DNA from: Bacillota bacterium
Lineage (GTDB): Bacteria > Bacillota > Clostridia > Christensenellales > Pumilibacteraceae
Direction of reading: 5' to 3'
Assembly: GCA_009777485.1 (NCBI GenBank)
Contig: WRLT01000001.1
Span: 62,001 to 126,000, forward strand
DNA: 64,000 bases
The position numbers and the translations under genes are program-made. Numbering within the stretch: position 1 is the stretch's first letter; each line of letters starts with the position of its first letter. Shown one piece after another: positions 1-7,018 of the stretch. The notes under the pieces were generated by a model. The model was not told the DNA's origin, searched no databases, and saw only the letters and a program-made list of their open reading frames with translations.

Positions 1-554
1 GTTTTTAATTGCTTATGCACATTAAGTATATCCGTGCGCAAGGCGGTGCGCGCCCTGCCTTTTAAAGTGCCCAGCGGTTCATCTAATAAAAATATTTCGG
101 GGCGGCGCACCAGTGCCCGCGCCAGCATAGCGCGGCGGCGTTGCAGTTCGGTTATTTTTTTGGGCTTTTTATTCAGCATAGCCGTAAGCCCAAGCTGTGC
201 GGCGGCCTCACGGACGCGTACATCAATTTCTTCTTTGTCGGTTTTGCGCAATTTTAAGCCTAATGCTAAATTTGCATACACGGTTAAATTAGGGCGCAGT
301 CCGTAATGCTGAAAAATCATTGCCGCATCGCGTGCCCGTATATCGGGCGGAGCAGGCTTGCCGTCTATTAAAATTTCGCCCTCTGTCTGCTTTTCTAAGC
401 CCGCAATAATGCGCAAAAGGGTTGACTTGCCGCTGTCGGGCATACCCGTTACGGCAACTAATTCTCCTTGCGCGATTCTTAGGTTTATATTGTGCAACGC
501 AATAGTGCCGTTACCGTATTTTTTGGTTATGTTTTTTAATTCGAACTCCGCCAT
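1..554 (-). CDS. ABC transporter ATP-binding protein, 3' end beyond the window, degenerate signature motif
   Basis: The first 184 residues of an ABC ATPase start at ATG 554; the C-terminus lies off the left edge. Visible motifs are a Walker A loop GMPDSGKST at residues 37-45, the Q-loop glutamine at 82 in a segment like that of the MalK/UgpC sugar-transport ATPases, and Walker B IFLLDEP at 154-160. The signature, normally LSGGQ, reads ITELQ (134-138), so both glycines are lost, and the D-loop reads GTLK where SNLD is usual. It would energise an importer or exporter, but ATP hydrolysis may be impaired or the protein may pair with a normal partner. Transport genes, if any, lie to the left of the window. 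A consensus promoter with a palindromic operator lies just upstream. Confidence 0.85.
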   Translation of the reverse strand, partial: MAEFELKNITKKYGNGTIALHNINLRIAQGELVAVTGMPDSGKSTLLRIIAGLEKQTEGEILIDGKPAPPDIRARDAAMIFQHYGLRPNLTVYANLALGLKLRKTDKEEIDVRVREAAAQLGLTAMLNKKPKKITELQRRRAMLARALVRRPEIFLLDEPLGTLKGRARTALRTDILNVHKQLK

Positions 555-577
555 TGTACACCCGCCTTAGCTGAATA

Positions 578-596
578 GCCGTATACAGTATACGGC
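578..596. promoter_or_regulatory. Perfect palindromic operator over the -10 of the ABC gene
   Basis: GCCGTATAC, one A, then GTATACGGC: 9-bp arms around a single central base. It covers the -10 box of the leftward promoter, the position expected for a repressor operator. The regulator is not identifiable here. Confidence 0.6.
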
Positions 597-615
597 ATAA
601 CGCACATTTTGTCAA
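587..615 (-). promoter_or_regulatory. Promoter of the ABC ATPase gene
   Basis: On the minus strand TTGACA (610-615), a 17-bp spacer, then TATACT (587-592), a near-consensus sigma-A promoter. The transcript would have a leader of roughly 26 nt carrying an AAGGCGGG stretch before ATG 554. Confidence 0.75.
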
Positions 616-695
616 GTTAAACATTGCTTTTTAATCGCAAAAGAGTTCCCAAAAAGAGATTATAAAAAGATTTACAGGATTTGGGGTGAAAACAC

Positions 696-724
696 TTGCA
701 TAAATATTCATAAACGTGTATAAT
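696..724 (+). promoter_or_regulatory. Promoter of the arginine operon
   Basis: TTGCAT (696-701), 17-bp spacer, TATAAT (719-724). It is the only strong promoter upstream of argC and leaves a leader of about 60 nt. It overlaps an ARG-box. Confidence 0.75.
697..710 (+). promoter_or_regulatory. ARG-box (probable ArgR/AhrC site)
   Basis: TGCATAAATATTCA matches the ArgR consensus TGAAT-WWWW-ATTCA with one mismatch. It overlaps the -35 box and the spacer, where a bound repressor would block RNA polymerase. Repression by arginine is inferred from the family; argR itself is not in the window. Confidence 0.65.
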
Positions 725-791
725 TATACTTAACTCTTTTTTAAAAGGGGGTTTAGCCTGTTATTTTGGGCTATATAGGAAATTAGAGATT

Positions 792-1829
792 ATGATAAAA
801 GTTGGTATTATCGGAGCAAACGGCTACACAGGTTACGAGCTTATGCGTTTATTGGCTAACCACAGCGGCGCAAAGGTGGTGTATGCGGCGAGCCGTTCTA
901 TGGCGAATACGCCTGTTGCCGAGCTGTATCCTGCGTTGGGCGGCGCGTATGCGGATATGCGGTTTTCCGTTCCGTCGGCAGAGGATGCGGCATCTTATAG
1001 CGATGTGGTTTTTACTGCCCTGCCGCACGGGTTAAGCGCGGAAATGGGTGCACGGATTATACGCATGGGCAAAAAGGTTATCGACCTTTCGGCAGATTTT
1101 AGATACGACAATTTAGCCGTGTTTGAAAAAACATACGATATTACACACCCTTGCCCGCAGTTAAACAACACGGCGGTGTACGGCTTAACGGAGCTGAACC
1201 GCAAAAAAATTAAGTCTGCAAGCTTAATCGCAAATCCAGGCTGCTACCCTACCGCCTCTATTCTTGCCTTGTATCCGCTGTTAGCGGAAAAGGTAATCAA
1301 GCTTGACGGCATTATAATAGACGCAAAGTCGGGGCAAAGCGGCGCGGGCAGAAAAGCGGACGAGGCTTTTTCGCTGTGCGAATCGGCTTTGAATTTTAAG
1401 GCGTATGCGGTAGCTAATCACCGCCACACCGGCGAAATAGAGGAAAAGCTTTCCTTAGCGGCAGGCGCGGATATTACGCTTTCGTTCACGCCGCACTTAT
1501 TGCCGATTTCGCGCGGGATACTAGCCACTGTTTATGCGGATTTAAGTTTAGACGAAAAAGCCGCACAAGCCGCATATAAAAAGTTTTACGGCGGCGAGCC
1601 GTTTGTATCCGTGCTTACGGCGGGAGCTTTGCCCGAATTAAAATCGGTAACAGGTTCTAATATTTGCCGCATCGGTTTTAAGGCGGATAAACGCACGGGT
1701 AAAATAATAATCGTATCGGTAATCGATAATTTAATTAAGGGCGCGTCGGGTGCTGCCATTCAAAACATGAACGTACTTTTCGGGCTTAAAGAAACCGAAG
1801 GGCTGCCCTTAGTAGGAAACCAAATCTAA
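792..1829 (+). CDS. argC: N-acetyl-gamma-glutamyl-phosphate reductase
   Basis: Catalyses the third step of arginine synthesis: NADPH-dependent reduction of N-acetylglutamyl phosphate to the semialdehyde. The 345 residues match the usual family length. The N-terminal dinucleotide loop GANGYTG is at 8-14, and the catalytic cysteine is Cys151 in NPGCYPT. It is the first gene of a five-gene operon; argB follows after 13 nt. An AGGA stretch lies about 11 nt upstream of the ATG. The promoter with an ARG-box about 70 bp upstream implies repression by arginine. Confidence 0.97.
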   Translation: MIKVGIIGANGYTGYELMRLLANHSGAKVVYAASRSMANTPVAELYPALGGAYADMRFSVPSAEDAASYSDVVFTALPHGLSAEMGARIIRMGKKVIDLSADFRYDNLAVFEKTYDITHPCPQLNNTAVYGLTELNRKKIKSASLIANPGCYPTASILALYPLLAEKVIKLDGIIIDAKSGQSGAGRKADEAFSLCESALNFKAYAVANHRHTGEIEEKLSLAAGADITLSFTPHLLPISRGILATVYADLSLDEKAAQAAYKKFYGGEPFVSVLTAGALPELKSVTGSNICRIGFKADKRTGKIIIVSVIDNLIKGASGAAIQNMNVLFGLKETEGLPLVGNQI

Positions 1830-1842
1830 AAGGAAAAGCAAT

Positions 1843-2712
1843 ATGAAAATGCAAGAAGAATATATTAAAAAAGCAGAGATTATTACCGAAGCGTTGCCGT
1901 ATATCAGCCGCTATTCGGGTAAAACGGTGCTGATTAAGTACGGCGGAAATGCTATGAACGACGAGCATGTGCTTAAAACCATTCTGCAAGACATCGCTAC
2001 GCTTAAAATGGCGGGGGTGAATCCCGTTTTGGTGCATGGAGGCGGGCCTGAAATTAACGCGCAGTTAGAAAAGCACGGCATAAAATCCGAGTTTAAAAAC
2101 GGCTTGCGCGTAACCAGCCGCGACGCTATGGAAGTAGTGCAAATGGCGTTAGCGGGCAAGATGAATAAAAACATCGTTGCTATGCTAAACGGCTTTGGCG
2201 TAAAGGCGGTTGGACTGTGCGGCTTTGACGCGGGGCTTATCGAGGCGGAAAAGCTTATGTCGGCGGACGGCGCGGATTACGGCTATGTGGGCAAAGTCAA
2301 AAAGGTAAACTGTGCCGTACTGCACGCGCTGCTAGACGATTATGTTCCTGTAATCGCCTCCGTAGGCGTAGGCGCGGACGGAACGGGCTATAACATTAAC
2401 GCCGACATTGCCGCAGGCGCAATCGGCGGCAGCTTAGGTGCGGAAAGACTGCTGTTTTTAACCGACGTGGACGGTATCCGCTTAAACGAAAAAGACCCCT
2501 CTACCCTAATCTCTACCATCAGCGTAAAGGAAATTGAAAAGATGGTTAAGGACGGGCGCATAGCGGGCGGCATGCTGCCCAAAGTAGATGCTTGTATGCA
2601 AGCGATTAAAATGGGCGTATCTAACGTACTGATTATTAACGGAACGGTAAAGCACTCTATATTGTTAGAATTGTTTACCAATAAGGGTGCGGGCACTATG
2701 GTAGTTGCCTAA
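1843..2712 (+). CDS. argB: Acetylglutamate kinase
   Basis: Phosphorylates N-acetylglutamate with ATP (second step of arginine synthesis). It belongs to the amino-acid kinase fold, with the phosphate-binding segment KYGGNAM at 32-38 and the substrate loop HGGGPE at 65-70. The protein keeps the N-terminal helix (about residues 6-27) before the kinase core, which in this family goes with hexameric, arginine-inhibited enzymes, so feedback inhibition is likely (inference from family). AAGGAAAAG precedes the ATG. Length 289 is normal. No argJ lies between argC and argB, unlike in many Firmicutes. Confidence 0.97.
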   Translation: MKMQEEYIKKAEIITEALPYISRYSGKTVLIKYGGNAMNDEHVLKTILQDIATLKMAGVNPVLVHGGGPEINAQLEKHGIKSEFKNGLRVTSRDAMEVVQMALAGKMNKNIVAMLNGFGVKAVGLCGFDAGLIEAEKLMSADGADYGYVGKVKKVNCAVLHALLDDYVPVIASVGVGADGTGYNINADIAAGAIGGSLGAERLLFLTDVDGIRLNEKDPSTLISTISVKEIEKMVKDGRIAGGMLPKVDACMQAIKMGVSNVLIINGTVKHSILLELFTNKGAGTMVVA

Positions 2713-2742
2713 AACCCTTGACCGATATAAGGAATATTTTTT

Positions 2743-3945
2743 ATGGACATTATGACAGTAAAAATTTTGGATGCGAAAAATTATATGAATTTGTTTGCGC
2801 GCAGAGACGTGTGCTTTACGCACGGCAGCGGCAACAAATTATACGACACTGCGGGCAAAGAGTACACCGACTTTTTTGGCGGCATTGCGGTAAACTGCTT
2901 AGGCTACAATTATCCTCCCCTAACGGATGCTATCGCCGCGCAAGCAAAAAAGCTGATTCATATCTCTAACGTGTTTTATTCGGTGCCGCAAGCGGAGTTG
3001 GCGGAGGCGTTGCTTACAGGCACGATTTTCGACCGCGCCGTTTTTGTAAACAGCGGCGCAGAGGCTGTTGAAACCGCGCTGAAATTAGTGCGCAAGTATT
3101 TTTACGCTAAGGGAAAAACTAAATATAAGGTTGTATCGGCAATAGGGTCTTTCCACGGGCGCACTTTGGCCGCGCTGACGGCTACGGGTCAGGAAAAATT
3201 TCATAAGCCTTATGCCCCGCTTCCGCAAGGCTTTGTGCATGTGCCGTTTAACGATTTTGCCGCATTAAAGGCAGCCGTTAAAGCGGACGATGAAATCGGC
3301 GCGGTATTGTTAGAGTGCGTGCAAGGCGAAAGCGGCGTGCGTCCTGCCGATTACGATTATTTGGTAAACGCCTACGCGCTGTGCAAATCTAAGGGCTTGC
3401 TTTTTATAGCGGACGAGGTGCAAACGGGTATGGGGCGCACGGGTAAAATGTTCGGCTTTGAGCATTTCGGCGTACAGCCCGACATTATTACGTTGGCAAA
3501 ATCGTTGGGCGCGGGCTTTCCTATCGGCGCGTGTTTGGCGCGCGGCGAGGCGGCGGAGGCCTTTGAAATAGGCGATCACGGGTCTACTTTCGGGGGCGGG
3601 CCGCTAGCATGCGCCGCCGCACTGGTGGTAGTAAACGAATTAAAAAATACTAAGCTGTTAGAAGAAGTAGAGGAAGCGGGCGAATATATGCAAGAACGTC
3701 TATTTAAACTGCGCAAATATAAGTTTGTAAAAGATGTGCGCGGATTAGGGCTTTTGCAAGCCGTAGAGCTTTCGGATAAGCTTTCCAACACCTCCGTGCA
3801 AGATAAAATGCTGGCTAAGGGCTTTGTAATTAACGCGGCAGGCAACAACACGCTGCGGTTTGCGCCTCCGTATCGGATTACCAAAGCCGAGATTGACGCA
3901 ATGGTCGGCGCGCTTGACCAAATCTTTGCCTCAACGAATATTTAA
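2743..3945 (+). CDS. argD: Acetylornithine aminotransferase
   Basis: PLP-dependent class-III aminotransferase converting N-acetylglutamate semialdehyde and glutamate to N-acetylornithine. The 400 residues include NSGAEA at 103-108, the PLP-binding Asp224 in ADEVQTGMGRTG, and the Schiff-base Lys253 in LAKSLGAG. The start at MDIMTV is supported by AAGGA nine bases upstream; a second Met three codons later is less likely. It could also serve as succinyldiaminopimelate aminotransferase, as some ArgD proteins do, but the operon context favours arginine synthesis. Confidence 0.95.
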   Translation: MDIMTVKILDAKNYMNLFARRDVCFTHGSGNKLYDTAGKEYTDFFGGIAVNCLGYNYPPLTDAIAAQAKKLIHISNVFYSVPQAELAEALLTGTIFDRAVFVNSGAEAVETALKLVRKYFYAKGKTKYKVVSAIGSFHGRTLAALTATGQEKFHKPYAPLPQGFVHVPFNDFAALKAAVKADDEIGAVLLECVQGESGVRPADYDYLVNAYALCKSKGLLFIADEVQTGMGRTGKMFGFEHFGVQPDIITLAKSLGAGFPIGACLARGEAAEAFEIGDHGSTFGGGPLACAAALVVVNELKNTKLLEEVEEAGEYMQERLFKLRKYKFVKDVRGLGLLQAVELSDKLSNTSVQDKMLAKGFVINAAGNNTLRFAPPYRITKAEIDAMVGALDQIFASTNI

Positions 3946-3956
3946 AAACCCTATTT

Positions 3957-3976
3957 TAGTAACTTTTAAGTTGCTA
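3957..3976 (+). other. Short hairpin between argD and argF
   Basis: TAGTAACTT and AAGTTGCTA pair over nine positions (one G-U) with a very tight loop. There is no T-run immediately after it, so it is not a standard terminator. It may stabilise the upstream message or attenuate argF; TTGCTA at 3971-3976 and AATAAT at 3995-4000 (18-bp spacer) could also form a weak internal promoter. Confidence 0.35.
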
Positions 3977-4013
3977 TTAAATTAAAAAACTAAGAATAAT
4001 TAGGAGAAAAATT

Positions 4014-4955
4014 ATGGATATTAACGCATATAAAGCAAAAGGAAAAATCAACAACCGTCATCTGCTGACGCTGGTAGATTATTCGACGTGTGAAATATTT
4101 GAAATTTTAAAGCTTGGACAGCATTTAAAATTTTTATTAAACAAGGGCAAAAAGCACACCTATTTAAAGGATAAAACGCTAGCCATGATTTTTGCTAAAT
4201 CGTCTACGCGCACACGCGTTTCGTTTGAGCAAGGCATACGGCAATTAGGCGGCGTACCGATGTTTTTATCTAGCAGCGACATTCAGTTAGGGCGCGGTGA
4301 GCCGATTTCTGACACCGTAAAAACCTTAGAACGTTACAACGTAGACGGCATTATGATACGCACGTTTAAGCAATCCGACGTTTCAGACCTTGCAAAATTC
4401 GGCACTATCCCTATTATTAACGGGCTTACAGACGACTTTCATCCCTGTCAAGCACTTGCCGACATTTTAACGGTGTACGAGCGGTTTGGAAAGTTAGACG
4501 GTGTACGGCTTGCGTATTTCGGCGACGGTAACAACGTAGCCAATTCGCTGATGGTTGCGGGCGCGAAAACGGGCATGGATATCGTTATATGTTCGCCGAA
4601 ATCAAACGCGCCGAATGCCGAAATCGTAGCGGAGGCGCAAAAGTTTGGAAAAGTTACGCTAACCGAATCGGTAGACGAGGCTGCGCGCGGCGCGGACGTA
4701 ATTTATACGGATGTTTTCTTTTCGATGGGGCAAGAAACAGACGCAAAAAAGCAAGCACAGCTTTTAGCGTATCAAGTAAATACAGCACTTATGGAAAAGG
4801 CGGAAAAGCATGCGATTTTTATGCACTGCTTACCTGCGCATCGCGGCGAAGAAGTTTCCGCCGAAGTGATTGACGGCCCGCAATCGGTAGTTTTTGAGCA
4901 AGCCGAAAACCGTCTGCACGCGCAAAAGGCCGTAATGACGCTGCTAATGAAATAA
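4014..4955 (+). CDS. argF: Ornithine carbamoyltransferase
   Basis: Transfers carbamoyl phosphate to ornithine to make citrulline. The carbamoyl-phosphate loop SSTRTR is at 63-68, the SMG loop of ornithine-specific enzymes at 237-239, and the active-site segment HCLPAHRG at 271-278. Length 313 is typical. AGGAG lies eight bases upstream of the ATG. Position after argD and before the GNAT gene gives an anabolic role; no arcA or arcC is nearby to suggest the catabolic deiminase pathway. Confidence 0.96.
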   Translation: MDINAYKAKGKINNRHLLTLVDYSTCEIFEILKLGQHLKFLLNKGKKHTYLKDKTLAMIFAKSSTRTRVSFEQGIRQLGGVPMFLSSSDIQLGRGEPISDTVKTLERYNVDGIMIRTFKQSDVSDLAKFGTIPIINGLTDDFHPCQALADILTVYERFGKLDGVRLAYFGDGNNVANSLMVAGAKTGMDIVICSPKSNAPNAEIVAEAQKFGKVTLTESVDEAARGADVIYTDVFFSMGQETDAKKQAQLLAYQVNTALMEKAEKHAIFMHCLPAHRGEEVSAEVIDGPQSVVFEQAENRLHAQKAVMTLLMK

Positions 4956-4972
4956 CATAAAGAAGGATTATT

Positions 4973-5479
4973 ATGCACGCTATCCGCCCTGCCTGTACCG
5001 CCGACGCGGGGGCTATTAAAGACATAACGCATGCGGCCTTTAAGCTGTATCAAGACGAATTGGCAGGCGCGGCAACCGTAACCGCCCTGCGCGAAAGCAC
5101 AATTGACATTGTGGACGATATACTGCACCGCAAGGTTTTTATTGCCGAAGAAAACAGCCGCATTTTAGGCGCGATACGCTATGTACAGCTTAGCGCGGAT
5201 TTGGCGTATATTTACCGCTTTGCCGTTGCGCCGCATATAAGCAATACGGGCGTGGGTTCGGACTTATTAGAATATGTATTAAACGAATGTATAAAGCTTG
5301 GCATACCGGCGGTTTGCCTACACACCAACAGCAAATACTACAAGCTTGCCCGCTACTATTACGGCAAGCAGTTTTTTGTACACTCCACCGACAATTCAAA
5401 AGGCTATATCCGCGCCTTATTCGTAAAAGAACTTTTAAAAAATGCACCTTACGACATCTCCCCCGCTTTTTTAAAGTAA
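4973..5479 (+). CDS. GNAT-family N-acetyltransferase at the end of the arg operon, candidate N-acetylglutamate synthase
   Basis: A 168-residue single-domain GNAT protein. The acetyl-CoA pyrophosphate loop is at about 88-97 (FAVAPHISNTGVG), preceded by the expected beta-strand. It starts 17 nt after argF with its own AAGGA site, so it is almost certainly cotranscribed. The operon has no argJ and no argA, so something else must make N-acetylglutamate; short GNAT-only synthases of about this length are known in other bacteria. The assignment is inference from length and context; it could instead acetylate another amine. Confidence 0.8.
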   Translation: MHAIRPACTADAGAIKDITHAAFKLYQDELAGAATVTALRESTIDIVDDILHRKVFIAEENSRILGAIRYVQLSADLAYIYRFAVAPHISNTGVGSDLLEYVLNECIKLGIPAVCLHTNSKYYKLARYYYGKQFFVHSTDNSKGYIRALFVKELLKNAPYDISPAFLK

Positions 5480-5484
5480 AAAAT

Positions 5485-5727
5485 TTATACCTTTATTTGG
5501 GGTAAATTCTTAGAACCGTCTTCATTTTCAAGCCCTAATAAATAATCGGTAGTAACGCCAAAAAAAACTGCAAGCACTAAAACTGTATTGAAGTCAGGCT
5601 CTCTTTCGCCTTTTTCATACAAACAAATTGCAGGCTGAGAAATATTTAAACTTTCAGACAAGGCTCTTTGAGATAATCCTTGTTCTTTGCGCAACTCTGC
5701 AAGTCTTGATGCAAACATATTAGTCAT
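5485..5727 (-). CDS. Small XRE-family repressor
   Basis: An 80-residue Cro/CI-type helix-turn-helix protein. The HTH runs from about residue 9 to 62: SQRALSESLNISQPAICLYEKGE gives the turn and recognition helix, and the FFGVTTDYLLG segment is typical of XRE regulators. Two Met codons (1 and 4) are possible starts; no ribosome site is evident. It faces away from the 70-residue gene at 5859 across a spacer holding three palindromes, so it probably represses that gene and itself. Confidence 0.85.
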   Translation of the reverse strand: MTNMFASRLAELRKEQGLSQRALSESLNISQPAICLYEKGEREPDFNTVLVLAVFFGVTTDYLLGLENEDGSKNLPQIKV

Positions 5728-5739
5728 TAGTTTTAATTA

Positions 5740-5760
5740 TAACATATTGCAATCATGTTA
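5740..5760. promoter_or_regulatory. Palindrome just upstream of the XRE gene
   Basis: TAACAT and ATGTTA arms flank an ATTGCAAT centre. It sits 13 bp before the XRE start codon, in the position of an autoregulatory operator, but its arms differ from those of the twin ATTAC sites. Confidence 0.4.
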
Positions 5761-5769
5761 ATATATATT

Positions 5770-5784
5770 ATTACAAATCGTAAT
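5770..5784. promoter_or_regulatory. Operator copy 1, ATTAC-N5-GTAAT
   Basis: Perfect inverted repeat with 5-bp arms and a 5-bp spacer, upstream of the -35 box of the rightward promoter. The same arms and spacing recur at 5829-5843, which suggests a binding site for the divergent XRE protein. Confidence 0.6.
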
Positions 5785-5792
5785 ATAAATAT

Positions 5793-5821
5793 TTGCTATT
5801 TCTTTATAACTCTGATATACT
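5793..5821 (+). promoter_or_regulatory. Promoter of the 70-residue gene
   Basis: TTGCTA (5793-5798), 17-bp spacer, TATACT (5816-5821). It lies between the two ATTAC operators, a layout that would allow repression by looping or by steric block. Confidence 0.7.
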
Positions 5822-5828
5822 AAAAATG

Positions 5829-5843
5829 ATTACGCTTTGTAAT
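5829..5843. promoter_or_regulatory. Operator copy 2, ATTAC-N5-GTAAT
   Basis: Same arms and spacing as 5770-5784 with a different spacer, located over the predicted transcription start of the rightward promoter. Confidence 0.6.
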
Positions 5844-5858
5844 TAAAGAGGAGGACTA

Positions 5859-6071
5859 ATGACTATTCATCATGATTTAATTAATACTTTGCTTGCACAT
5901 ACTTGCGATATACAAAATCTTATCAGGTTAATTGAATTTTCTATACCCGATAGTGCGGGTGAAATTTTAGAATTGCACCATATATCTTGTTTGTATACTT
6001 TAAAACGGCAAATTATAAAATTGACAAAAAAGGTTTACAAGCAATTAAATATTTTATATTCTCAAATTTAA
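5859..6071 (+). CDS. Hypothetical 70-residue helical protein controlled by the XRE switch
   Basis: Unrecognised. It has a strong AGAGGAGG site five bases before the ATG and a good promoter, so it is probably real and well translated. The predicted protein is mostly helical with no signal peptide or membrane segment. Its TAA stop is also the first three bases of the 76-bp repeat unit that marks the neighbouring KilA-N deletion. The repressor/small-protein layout resembles a phage or toxin-antitoxin control region, but nothing in the sequence names a function. Confidence 0.65.
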   Translation: MTIHHDLINTLLAHTCDIQNLIRLIEFSIPDSAGEILELHHISCLYTLKRQIIKLTKKVYKQLNILYSQI

Positions 6072-6144
6072 TATTCCAGTGATTCGCGTATGTAGGTGGT
6101 GGCTTCGAATTCATTGTCGCTGCTTGCTTGTCTAAATAATAGCG
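6069..6144. repeat. 76-bp direct repeat, copy 1
   Basis: Differs from 6438-6513 at two positions. It is the 3' end of the 117-residue gene, here attached out of frame to the truncated KilA-N gene. Confidence 0.9.
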
Positions 6145-6419
6145 TTTGTCCTCTCTATCCATTCTTTGGCACTAATCTTAAAGCGGTTAAGTCCCGCTTG
6201 ACTTTTAATTACGGCGAATTCGCCGTAATTAAAAGTTGGATTATTAACATTTTCCCATATCCCTAAAAATTCTAAGGTGTTGCGATTGCGTAGCCAATCA
6301 GACACAAAAAAATCACCGTCTTTTGCGCTTAGCATATCTGTCAAGGAAATATAATCCTCGTTCAGTACCTTAATTATCCTAACATCAGTGCCTTGAACGC
6401 TTAACTTATCTTTCGCCAT
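6132..6419 (-). pseudogene. KilA-N domain protein, truncated at residue 95
   Basis: The N-terminal KilA-N DNA-binding domain of phage and mobile-element proteins is clear (DYISLTDMLSA, SDWLRNRNTLEFLGIWE, and KEWIERTNAI at the end). Family members normally continue after TNAI with a conserved GRYGGTYAH-type stretch and more than 100 further residues. Here two codons follow before a stop, and the DNA switches to a copy of the tail of the upstream gene. This looks like a duplication followed by deletion. GAGG lies five bases before the ATG, so the fragment may still be expressed. Confidence 0.8.
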
Positions 6420-6436
6420 TTCAACCTCACAAGATA

Positions 6437-6790
6437 CTAATATTCCAGTGATTCGCGTATGTAGGTGGTGGCTTCGAATTCGTTGTCGCTGCTTGCTTGT
6501 CTAAATAACAGCGGCGTCATAATTAAGGCTTGCTTGATAATTACCCCGAATAAGCGGTCGGCGTAATTTTTATCGTCCTTGCAGGCGTTGGCGATAGGCT
6601 CGTAAATAGTGCCCTTCCAGTTTTTCGGCGCAAGGTCTTTTGCTTTAAAGGATTCTTTTAAATTAACCGACTGTTGTGCGGCGGTCATAATTAAAAAAAG
6701 TTCCTTTGCGGTAAGTCTGTCCAGATACTCTATTTTAGTACCCCGAAAATCTAACGACTTTACCAATTTACCCGATTTGTCTAACAACAT
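6437..6790 (-). CDS. Hypothetical 117-residue protein upstream of the KilA-N remnant
   Basis: No family recognised. The ATG is preceded by GGAGG with an 11-base gap. The protein is soluble and mixed alpha/beta, with a conserved-looking end FEATTYIRESLEY. Its last 24 codons are duplicated at 6069-6144. It is the first gene of a leftward pair with the truncated KilA-N gene, 17 nt apart, suggesting a mobile-element origin for both. Confidence 0.6.
   Translation of the reverse strand: MLLDKSGKLVKSLDFRGTKIEYLDRLTAKELFLIMTAAQQSVNLKESFKAKDLAPKNWKGTIYEPIANACKDDKNYADRLFGVIIKQALIMTPLLFRQASSDNEFEATTYIRESLEY
6438..6513. repeat. 76-bp direct repeat, copy 2 (parent copy)
   Basis: Codes in frame for the C-terminal part of the 117-residue protein. 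The copy at 6069-6144 is out of frame with its host gene, so this one is the source. Confidence 0.9.
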
Positions 6791-6893
6791 AACTATTTAT
6801 CCTCCGTTTTTTTTGTTTTTTATTTTATTTTTAATAAAACCTGTGTTAAGTATATCCTACATAATAACTTATGTGTCTAAAACCTATATGAGG

Positions 6894-7017
6894 GCGGTTT
6901 CAAAATTGAGGGCAAGTCGTACAACAGTTTGTTTTTTTGCGCGTGCCGCGTACCTAAATGTACGCAAGCGCGTAAAAAAACAAAGCGTAGTGCGAATCGC
7001 ACCAATTTTGAAACCGC
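6894..7017. repeat. Long palindromic element, family I, copy 1
   Basis: Outer arms GCGGTTTCAAAATTG / CAATTTTGAAACCGC pair perfectly over 15 bp. An inner stem of 16 bp (T-rich strand followed by GCGCG, one mismatch) surrounds GCGTAC-CTAAAT-GTACGC. Read on the other strand it aligns with the element at 33663-33788 in the unpaired and core segments but not in the arms. It contains no coding frame of note. The surrounding 6791-7180 interval holds this and the next element and no gene. Confidence 0.85.
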
Positions 7018-7018
7018 T

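Noticed and set aside
725-791. Possible riboswitch or T-box in the argC leader
   Set aside because: The leader is only about 60 nt, has no stem with a T-run and no specifier-loop pattern; the ARG-box is a sufficient control site.
5480-5520. Terminator after the arg operon
   Set aside because: TTTATACC and GGGGTAAA nearly pair, but mismatches and the lack of a GC-rich stem make it too weak to call.
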